Shown: positions 53,192-59,296 of the stretch, piece after piece
How the letters are laid out: the number at the start of each line of letters is the position of its first letter
Numbering within the stretch: the first letter of the stretch is position 1
NCBI RefSeq assembly: GCF_036416795.1
Contig: NZ_CP143867.1
Coordinates: 2,046,001-2,110,000 of the forward strand
Length of the DNA: 64,000 nt
DNA from: Bacteroides sp. MSB163
Lineage (GTDB): Bacteria; Bacteroidota; Bacteroidia; Bacteroidales; Bacteroidaceae
Direction: 5' to 3'
Translations under genes and position numbers: made by a program
Notes under the pieces: model-generated
Seen by the model: the letters and a program-made list of their open reading frames with translations, nothing else
Database searches by the model: none
Told to the model about the DNA's origin: nothing

Positions 53192-53345
53192 TGTTGTATC
53201 TGTGTTGCAACGTTGCTGTATATACCTTGCAATACTGCTGCACATACCTTGCAATGACACTGTATATGCTTTGCAGTGACACTGTCTCTGTATTGCAGCG
53301 ACACTGAACATGCTTTGCAGTGGTACTGTCACAGCTTTGCAGTAA
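53192..53345. repeat. Seven tandem 22-bp units (array 3)
   Basis: Units start at 53192, 53214, 53236, 53258, 53280, 53302 and 53324, exactly 22 bp apart. Each carries TTGCA in the same register, usually preceded by a CACTG-like word 12 bp away. Between neighbours the sequence CAGTGACACTG (as at units 4-5) is a near-palindrome. The units differ at many positions but never in length. Confidence 0.9.
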
Positions 53346-53460
53346 CTCTATGCCATAGATATAGGGAAACACGCATATAAAGGGAGACTATCCTATATAT
53401 GCAAAATATGAAGTACTCTTTTGATATACAACCTTGTACGTTTGAAAACAACCTGAAAAT

Positions 53461-53570
53461 CAGTGCTGACAAACTGTTTGTCGTCACTTATAAACACCTT
53501 GTCAGCACTGCCGTCAAACTGCGACTGACAAAGGGTTTGGGCGTTGTCAGTGCTGGAGTGCTGACAACTT
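53461..53570. repeat. Dyad-rich stretch with TTGTCAGCACT words
   Basis: AGTGCTGACAA occurs at 53462 and 53557, and its reverse complement TTGTCAGCACT at 53499. GACAAACTGTTTGTC (53468-53482) is palindromic apart from its centre. TTGTC/GACAA elements fall roughly every 21-23 bp, so this resembles a decayed member of the 22-bp array class, but the register is not exact. Confidence 0.55.
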
Positions 53571-53629
53571 ATTGAAAAACTTTATTGAAGCTGAACTTCT
53601 TTTCCCGTGCATGAAATAAATGTGATAAC

Positions 53630-53660
53630 TTTCCCTGCTTCATATTTATTCGTACTTTTG
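53630..53660 (+). promoter_or_regulatory. Promoter of the lipoprotein gene
   Basis: TTTC (53630-53633), 19 bp, TACTTTTG (53653-53660), with transcription expected near 53667. Confidence 0.6.
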
Positions 53661-53688
53661 GGGTGCAAAATATAAATAGATGATTCTT

Positions 53689-54135
53689 ATGAAAACCGGA
53701 AATGTTTGTTTTTTACTATTAATGTGTATAAGTCTCCTGTTTACAGGTTGTGGAAACTCTCAGAGCAAAAAGAGTGAAGGTAATAAGGTGGGTGATGATA
53801 AGGATGCTCACGGTTGCATAGCTTCCGCAGGATATACCTGGAGTGAAGTTTTGAAAGACTGTATCCGTCTTTGGGAGAAAGGAGTACGTGTAGAAGATGT
53901 GGCAGATAAAGAGAAGGCCGCCTATATTGTTTTCTCGCCCGATTCGCTGCAAGTGGAACTTTTTTTTTCCGACGACCGCCCGAACGAAATACTGGACCGC
54001 CGCTCTTTACCTGCGGGTGGATACGCATGGAATGTAGAGGATGATGATACGAAGAATGTCCGTCTGGAGAATGATAAATGGACTATCAGCCAACGGGGGA
54101 AGCTGATTTATCAGCAGGTGGAGGAAGCGCAATAG
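53689..54135 (+). CDS. Small lipoprotein of unknown function
   Basis: 148 residues from ATG 53689; an in-frame ATG at 53680 would add three residues. MKTGNVCFLLLMCISLLFTGC ends in a lipobox (FTGC). The mature part (KDCIRLWEKGVRVEDVADKEKAAYIVFSPDSLQVELFF...RRSLPAGGYAWNVEDDD) is acidic and resembles small Bacteroides periplasmic lipoproteins with no assigned role. First gene of a plus-strand cluster; 20 bp before the exonuclease gene. Confidence 0.8.
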   Translation: MKTGNVCFLLLMCISLLFTGCGNSQSKKSEGNKVGDDKDAHGCIASAGYTWSEVLKDCIRLWEKGVRVEDVADKEKAAYIVFSPDSLQVELFFSDDRPNEILDRRSLPAGGYAWNVEDDDTKNVRLENDKWTISQRGKLIYQQVEEAQ

Positions 54136-54155
54136 ACTTTTGAAATCTCTGAATT

Positions 54156-54650
54156 ATGGAAAACTTTGCTGCCATAGACTTTGAAACAGCCAACGAACAG
54201 CGTACCAGTGTGTGCAGTGTCGGTGTGGTGATTGTGCGGGAAGGAGAATTTGTAGATAGTTATTATAGCCTGATTCGCCCCGAACCGGAATATTATACCT
54301 ACTGGAATACCCGGGTACATGGACTGACAATGGCGGATACGGCAAAAGCTCCGATATTTCCCACCGTATGGCAGGAGATAGCGCCACTTATTGAAGGATT
54401 ACCGCTCATAGCCCATAATAAAGGTTTTGATGAGAGTTGCCTGAAAGCCGTTTTCAGAACTTATAGCCTGGATTATCCCGATTATGAATTTCATTGTACC
54501 TTGAGCACGGCACGAAGACGGATCAAAGGTTTGCCCAACTATCAGCTGCATACGGTAGCTGCCTACTTTGGTTATGAGTTGGAGCAACATCACCATGCAC
54601 TAGCCGATGCTGAGGCCTGTGCCTGGATTGCCCGGGAAATAATAGAGTAA
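54156..54650 (+). CDS. DEDDh 3'-5' exonuclease (DnaQ-like)
   Basis: 164 residues. All exonuclease motifs are visible: Exo I FAAIDFETAN (Asp 8, Glu 10), Exo II LIAHNKGFDESCLK (Asp) and Exo III HHHALADAEACA (His and Asp, DEDDh type). It resembles the epsilon proofreading fold but is a single stand-alone domain, so it may process RNA or act in repair. Lies between the lipoprotein and the inositol-monophosphatase-like gene with short spacers, suggesting one transcript. Confidence 0.92.
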   Translation: MENFAAIDFETANEQRTSVCSVGVVIVREGEFVDSYYSLIRPEPEYYTYWNTRVHGLTMADTAKAPIFPTVWQEIAPLIEGLPLIAHNKGFDESCLKAVFRTYSLDYPDYEFHCTLSTARRRIKGLPNYQLHTVAAYFGYELEQHHHALADAEACAWIAREIIE

Positions 54651-54670
54651 CAAAGAAAAAGAATACGAAT

Positions 54671-55471
54671 ATGGATTTAGCGTTACTTACCGCGAAAGTT
54701 TGTCGCATTGCTATGGATGCGGGGAGTTTCTTGAAAGAAGAGAGAAAGACTTTCCGCAGTGAAAGCGTGGAGAAGAAGCATGCGCATGACTACGTGTCTT
54801 ATGTAGATAAAGAGTCGGAAAGACAGATTGTTGCTGAACTCTCTGCCTTGTTGCCGGAAGCCGGTTTTATTACGGAAGAAGGTTCGGCAGTGTATCAGGA
54901 TGAACCCTATTGTTGGGTAGTGGACCCGTTGGACGGGACTACAAATTATATCCATGACAATGCGCCTTATTGTGTATGTATAGCTCTCCGATCCAAAGAG
55001 GAACTCTTGATTGGAGTAGTGTATGATCCCTGTAGGGATGAGTGTTTCTATGGTTGGAAAGGTGGAGGTGCGTATGTGGATGGCCAGCGGATACAGGTTT
55101 CCAATGTGCAGCAGATGGAAGATGCTTTTCTGGTAGTTGAATTGCCTTATAACTCATGCCAATATGCCCGTACGGGAGAACATCTGATACATAATTTGTA
55201 TGGTAAGGTTGGCGGTGTCCGTATGACTGGTTCTGCTGCTTTGGCAATATGCTATGTAGCCGCCGGACGTTTTGATGCCTGGGCGGAAGCTTTCATCGGC
55301 AAATGGGATTATTCGGCGGCCGCACTGCTGGTGCTGGAAGCCGGCGGCCGGGTGACTGACTTTTATGGGAATGAGAATTTTATAGAAGGGCATCATATTA
55401 TTGCCACGAATGGATATCTGCATCCTATATTGCAACAACTGATACAAGAAGTTCCTCCGTTGGGGATGTGA
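54671..55471 (+). CDS. Inositol monophosphatase family protein
   Basis: 266 residues. Metal- and substrate-binding motifs: FITEEGSAV (Glu-Glu near 67), WVVDPLDGTTNYIHD (near 82) and KWDYSAAALLVLEAGGRVTD near 211. The family hydrolyses sugar or inositol phosphates, or PAP (CysQ-type); the GTTNYIHD variant is typical of SuhB/IMPase. Substrate not certain. 20 bp after the exonuclease gene, 17 bp before comF. Confidence 0.93.
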   Translation: MDLALLTAKVCRIAMDAGSFLKEERKTFRSESVEKKHAHDYVSYVDKESERQIVAELSALLPEAGFITEEGSAVYQDEPYCWVVDPLDGTTNYIHDNAPYCVCIALRSKEELLIGVVYDPCRDECFYGWKGGGAYVDGQRIQVSNVQQMEDAFLVVELPYNSCQYARTGEHLIHNLYGKVGGVRMTGSAALAICYVAAGRFDAWAEAFIGKWDYSAAALLVLEAGGRVTDFYGNENFIEGHHIIATNGYLHPILQQLIQEVPPLGM

Positions 55472-55488
55472 CATAAAGAAATAGCCTG

Positions 55489-56193
55489 ATGAAAAATACT
55501 GTGAAATATTGGTTCGGTCCTTTGTTCCATCTTTTTTTTCCACGCTGCTGTGCAGTTTGCGGAGCATCACTTATAGAGGGTGAGGATACTATTTGTACTC
55601 ATTGCAATATAGATATGCCGCGTACGAATTACCATAAAATGAAGGATAATCCTGTAGAGCGTATGTTTTGGGGAAAGTTTCCTCTGGAACGTGCCACCTC
55701 TTATTTCTTTTATCGGAAAGGAAGTGATTTCCGCAGTATCCTGCATCAACTGAAGTATGGCGGAAGAAAAGAATTGGGGGCGGTGATGGGACGTTGCATG
55801 GCGGCGGAATTACTGCCGACCGGCTTTTTTGAAGATGTAGATGTCATCATTCCCGTACCTTTGCATCCCCGTAAACAGAGAGCTCGTGGATATAATCAAA
55901 GTGAGTGGATTGCCCGTGGTGTGTTTCAAGTGACGGGGATACCTGTAGATACTTCTTCCGTGATCCGCGAGAAACATACCAATACACAGACCCGTAAATC
56001 GATTTATGAGAGATGGGAGAATGTGGAAGGCATTTTTAAACTCCGCTATCCGGAACGATTAGTAGGGAAGCATATTCTGATTGTGGATGATGTTTTGACT
56101 ACAGGAGCTACAACTACTGCCTGTGCTGATGTATTTCGTGAGATAAGAGGGATACGCATCAGTGTGTTGACATTGGCGGTTGCGGAAATGTGA
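55489..56193 (+). CDS. comF: ComF family phosphoribosyltransferase-like protein
   Basis: 234 residues. N-terminal zinc-binding CCAVCGASLIEGEDTICTHC (about 18-39), then a PRTase fold with the PRPP motif ILIVDDVLTTGATTTACA near 201-218 and the ComF-typical PLHPRKQRARGYNQSEWIARG. Homologues take part in DNA uptake or processing, but the function in Bacteroides is not established. Last gene of the plus-strand cluster, followed by a terminator. Confidence 0.9.
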   Translation: MKNTVKYWFGPLFHLFFPRCCAVCGASLIEGEDTICTHCNIDMPRTNYHKMKDNPVERMFWGKFPLERATSYFFYRKGSDFRSILHQLKYGGRKELGAVMGRCMAAELLPTGFFEDVDVIIPVPLHPRKQRARGYNQSEWIARGVFQVTGIPVDTSSVIREKHTNTQTRKSIYERWENVEGIFKLRYPERLVGKHILIVDDVLTTGATTTACADVFREIRGIRISVLTLAVAEM

Positions 56194-56223
56194 TGAAAGT
56201 GATTTAATAAAGAGATAGAAACA

Positions 56224-56254
56224 AAAAAGGTTCGCCATAATGACGAACCTTTTT
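56224..56254. terminator. Bidirectional terminator comF / tRNA-Asn
   Basis: Perfect arms AAAAAGGTTCG (56224-56234) and CGAACCTTTTT (56244-56254), 9-nt loop. Serves comF (plus) and the tRNA-Asn pair (minus). Confidence 0.85.
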
Positions 56255-56255
56255 G

Positions 56256-56329
56256 CTCTTCCTCTTGGACTTGAACCAAGGACCCTCTGATTAACAGTCA
56301 GATGCTCTAACCGACTGAGCTAAGGAAGA
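56256..56329 (-). tRNA. tRNA-Asn (anticodon GTT), second copy
   Basis: 74 nt, complete cloverleaf: acceptor TCTTCCT/AGGAAGA, D arm GCTC...GAGC, anticodon arm TCTGA-CTGTTAA-TCAGA (GTT), T arm CTTGG-TTCAAGT-CCAAG, discriminator G, no encoded CCA. Identical to the copy at 56350-56423. Confidence 0.96.
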
Positions 56330-56349
56330 ATTTGCATTTAAGTTTTTTG

Positions 56350-56423
56350 CTCTTCCTCTTGGACTTGAACCAAGGACCCTCTGATTAACAGTCAGATGCT
56401 CTAACCGACTGAGCTAAGGAAGA
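56350..56423 (-). tRNA. tRNA-Asn (anticodon GTT), first copy
   Basis: Same 74-nt cloverleaf as its neighbour, 94 bp apart start to start, transcribed first from the promoter at 56449-56479. The 20-bp spacer keeps the same TTTTTGC edge on the 3' side, so the pair arose by tandem duplication. Confidence 0.96.
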
Positions 56424-56448
56424 ATGTTGTTTTTTCTCAAATGCGCTG

Positions 56449-56479
56449 CAAAAGTAATAGGATATTTTGAAATATGCAA
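56449..56479 (-). promoter_or_regulatory. tRNA-Asn promoter
   Basis: Minus-strand TTGC (56479-56476), exactly 19 bp, TACTTTTG (56456-56449). Transcription would start about 19 bp before the first tRNA. Confidence 0.75.
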
Positions 56480-56487
56480 TATCTTTG
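56480..56487 (+). promoter_or_regulatory. -7 box of the pfkB-family gene
   Basis: TATCTTTG, perfect TAnnTTTG, immediately beside the -33 element of the divergent tRNA-Asn promoter. The transcript would start near 56494, so an upstream ATG at 56474 cannot be the start codon. Confidence 0.6.
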
Positions 56488-56503
56488 CAAAAAAAATATC
56501 GAA

Positions 56504-57484
56504 ATGGACAAAATAATTGGAATGGGCAATGCCCTTGTTGACGTTCTTGCTACTCTCAACGACGACCATATTCTTACGGAAATGGAATTGCCCAAGGGAA
56601 GCATGACCCTGATTGATGAAACGAAACTGCTGATAATCAATGAGTGTTTCAGTGAAATGGAAACTGAATTGGCTACTGGGGGTTCTGCCGGAAATGCAAT
56701 TCGTGGTATGGCATGCCTTGGTGCGGGAACAGGATTCATTGGTAAGGTTGGTAATGATGCTTATGGAAAATTTTATCGGGAAAGTTTGTTGGAACGGGGA
56801 ACGGAAGCAAATTTATTAGTTTCTTCCGAGTTGCCTTCGGGGGTAGCTTCCACTTTTATATCACCTGACGGGGAACGTACTTTTGGTACTTATTTGGGTG
56901 CCGCAGCTACCTTAAAGGCTGAAGACCTTTCACGGGAGATGTTCAAGGGATATACTTATTTGTTCATTGAAGGTTATCTGGTGCAGGATCATGATATGAT
57001 ACTTCGTGCCATTGAACTGGCAAAAGAAGCCGGATTACAAATCTGCCTGGATATGGCAAGCTATAATATTGTGGAGCAAGACCACGATTTCTTCTCTTTA
57101 TTGATAAACAAGTATGTGGATATTGTGTTTGCCAATGAGGAGGAAGCAAAAGCATTTACGGGTAAAGAACCGGAAGAAGCATTGGATGTGATTGCTAAAA
57201 TGTGCAGCATCGCCATTGTGAAGTTGGGCGCCAGAGGGTCACTCATCCGTAAGGGGACAGAGGAAGTGCATGTGCATGCTGTCGCAGTGGATAGAGTGAT
57301 AGATACGACCGGTGCGGGTGATTATTTTGCAGCCGGTTTTTTATATGGACTGACTTGCGGATACTCGCTGGAGAAATGTGGCAAGATAGGTTCTATCCTT
57401 TCAGGAAGCATTATTCGGGTGATTGGTGCAGAAATGCCTGCCGAGTGGTGGGAAGATATCAAAACGAGAATCAGTGAACTATAA
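56504..57484 (+). CDS. PfkB family carbohydrate/nucleoside kinase
   Basis: 326 residues from ATG 56504 (MDKIIGMGNALVDVLATL). PfkB motif 1: TGGSAGNAIRGMACLGAGTGFIGKVGND; motif 2: DTTGAGDYFAAGFLYGL with the catalytic Asp. It resembles adenosine-kinase/ribokinase-like sugar kinases of Bacteroides. Substrate unknown. The S41 peptidase gene starts 10 bp after its stop, so the two are co-transcribed. Confidence 0.92.
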   Translation: MDKIIGMGNALVDVLATLNDDHILTEMELPKGSMTLIDETKLLIINECFSEMETELATGGSAGNAIRGMACLGAGTGFIGKVGNDAYGKFYRESLLERGTEANLLVSSELPSGVASTFISPDGERTFGTYLGAAATLKAEDLSREMFKGYTYLFIEGYLVQDHDMILRAIELAKEAGLQICLDMASYNIVEQDHDFFSLLINKYVDIVFANEEEAKAFTGKEPEEALDVIAKMCSIAIVKLGARGSLIRKGTEEVHVHAVAVDRVIDTTGAGDYFAAGFLYGLTCGYSLEKCGKIGSILSGSIIRVIGAEMPAEWWEDIKTRISEL

Positions 57485-57494
57485 TAAACAGGAT

Positions 57495-59168
57495 ATGAAG
57501 AAAATACTGAAAGTACGCTGGATAACTACCTTACTGTTAGTAGTAGGCGCAGTTGCCTTTTTTAGTTTCAAGAGTGGTGATAACCGCACTTTCCAGATTG
57601 CAAAGAACCTGGATATATTCAATTCCATCGTGAAGGAACTGGATATGTTCTATGTAGATACATTGGACCCGAATAAAACAATACGTGAGGGCATCGATGC
57701 GATGCTATATTCTCTGGACCCTTATACGGAATTTTATCCGGAAGAGGATCGGAGTGAGTTGGAGCAGATGCTTAAGGCTTCTTATGGAGGTATAGGTTCC
57801 ATCATCCGATATGAGCCTAAATTGAAGCGTACGGTAATTGTGGAGCCTTACGAAAGTATGCCTGCTGCCGAAGTGGGATTGAAAGCAGGTGATATCTTGC
57901 TTGAAATAGATGGAAAGGATTTGACCGGAAATACGGATGTGAGCAAAATACTTCGTGGACAGGTAGGGACAAGTTTCCAACTGAAGGTTGAGCGTCCCGG
58001 TGAGGCAAAGCCATTGGATTTTACAATTGTCCGTAAAAACATCCAGTTACCGTTTATTCCTTATTACAGTAAGTTGGATAATAATATCGGTTACATCAAC
58101 CTGAGTACTTTCTCAGGAAATCCTTCCAAAGAGTTTAAGAAGGCTTTTCTTGATTTGAAGAAACAGGGTATCACTTCACTGGTAATTGATTTGCGCAACA
58201 ATGGCGGTGGGTTGCTGGAAGAGGCTGTAGAGATAGCCAACTACTTTCTGCCCCGTGGTAAGACGATTGTAACAACGAAAGGTAAGATAAAACAAGCAAG
58301 TAATACGTATAAGACCTTGCGCGAACCGTTGGATACGGATATTCCTATTGCTGTATTGGTAAATAGCGGTACTGCTTCTGCTTCGGAAATTCTGGCGGGT
58401 GCATTGCAGGATTATGACCGTGCAGTGATTGTAGGCAATCGCACGTTTGGAAAAGGTTTGGTGCAGGTGCCGCGTACATTGCCTTATGGCGGTACGATGA
58501 AGGTGACCACTTCCAAATATTATATTCCCAGTGGCCGTTGCGTACAGGCGATAGATTACAAACATCGTAATCCGGATGGCAGTGTAGGGCGTATTCCTGA
58601 TAGTTTGACTACGGTATTCCATACGGCTGCCGGACGTGAAGTGCGCGATGGCGGTGGTGTGACGCCGGATGTTGCAGTGGAACAGGAAAAGTTACCTAAT
58701 ATTTTGTTCTATCTGGTAAATGATAATCTGATCTTTAATTATGCTACTCAATATTGCCTGAAGCATCCTACAATCGCTTCTCCCGAGAATTTCGAAGTGA
58801 CGGATGCTGATTATGCAGAGTTTAAGGAAATGGTAAAGAAGGCAGATTTTAAATATGACCAGCAGAGCGAGAAGATTCTGAAGAATCTGAAAGAAATGGC
58901 CGAATTTGAAGGTTATATGAAAGATGCCTCCGAAGAATTCAAGGCTCTTGAGCAGAAACTTAGCCATAATCTGGACCGTGACTTGGATTACTTTGCAAAA
59001 GATATCAAGAATATGATTGCTCAGGATATCATTAAGCGTTATTATTTCCAACGTGGCGGTATCATACAACAGCTGAAGGATGATGATGATTTAAATGAAG
59101 CCGTGAAGGTGCTGGGCGATCCTGCGAAATACAAGGAGATGCTGAGCGTTCCGGTTGCAAAGAACTGA
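57495..59168 (+). CDS. C-terminal processing protease (S41, PDZ)
   Basis: 557 residues from ATG 57495; the longer frame from 57423 overlaps the kinase gene. N-terminal signal/anchor (about 7-26: WITTLLLVVGAVAFFSFKSG). PDZ domain near 85-170 (GIGSIIRYEPKLKRTVIVEPYESMPAAEVGLKAGDILLEIDG). Protease domain with IGYINLSTFSG, DLRNNGGGLLEEAVEIANYF and the catalytic Ser-Lys pair in NSGTASASEILAGALQDYDRAVIVGNRTFGKGLVQ. It degrades or trims periplasmic proteins. The region past about 430 is helical and may dock substrates. Followed by a terminator. Confidence 0.95.
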   Translation: MKKILKVRWITTLLLVVGAVAFFSFKSGDNRTFQIAKNLDIFNSIVKELDMFYVDTLDPNKTIREGIDAMLYSLDPYTEFYPEEDRSELEQMLKASYGGIGSIIRYEPKLKRTVIVEPYESMPAAEVGLKAGDILLEIDGKDLTGNTDVSKILRGQVGTSFQLKVERPGEAKPLDFTIVRKNIQLPFIPYYSKLDNNIGYINLSTFSGNPSKEFKKAFLDLKKQGITSLVIDLRNNGGGLLEEAVEIANYFLPRGKTIVTTKGKIKQASNTYKTLREPLDTDIPIAVLVNSGTASASEILAGALQDYDRAVIVGNRTFGKGLVQVPRTLPYGGTMKVTTSKYYIPSGRCVQAIDYKHRNPDGSVGRIPDSLTTVFHTAAGREVRDGGGVTPDVAVEQEKLPNILFYLVNDNLIFNYATQYCLKHPTIASPENFEVTDADYAEFKEMVKKADFKYDQQSEKILKNLKEMAEFEGYMKDASEEFKALEQKLSHNLDRDLDYFAKDIKNMIAQDIIKRYYFQRGGIIQQLKDDDDLNEAVKVLGDPAKYKEMLSVPVAKN

Positions 59169-59181
59169 TTATAAAATTATA

Positions 59182-59245
59182 AACGGGTAAATCCGTCGGT
59201 TGTCTTTAAGGAAAAGAGAAAAGATAATCGGCAGATTTACCCGTT
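59182..59245 (+). terminator. Terminator after the S41 peptidase gene
   Basis: Perfect 12-bp arms AACGGGTAAATC (59182-59193) and GATTTACCCGTT (59234-59245), long loop with secondary pairing, then TTT. Confidence 0.75.
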
Positions 59246-59261
59246 TTTAGATAGAAACTTC

Positions 59262-59269
59262 TACCTTTG
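59262..59269 (+). promoter_or_regulatory. -7 box of the sensor-regulator gene
   Basis: TACCTTTG, perfect TAnnTTTG, with the transcript starting near 59276. This lies downstream of an in-frame ATG at 59267, so the start at 59297 is preferred. Confidence 0.6.
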
Positions 59270-59296
59270 CTTAAAGATTACCGTAAAGCAACGTCT

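Larger units (their letters stand above)
52861..53679. other. 819-bp gene-free region between divergent genes
   Basis: Holds the seven-unit 22-bp array (53192-53345), a second dyad-rich stretch (53461-53570), a weak BspA promoter near 52961 and the lipoprotein promoter at 53630-53660. Frames of 76-86 codons overlap the array but follow its repeat and do not look coding. Confidence 0.75.

Noticed and set aside
53112..53372. 86-codon minus-strand frame over array 3
   Set aside because: The 22-bp repeat is not a multiple of three, so the frame reads the repeat in shifting phases, and there is no start context or family match.
57423..57494. Upstream start for the S41 peptidase
   Set aside because: It would overlap the kinase gene by 62 bp and put 24 unrelated residues before a normal signal/anchor segment that begins at 57495.
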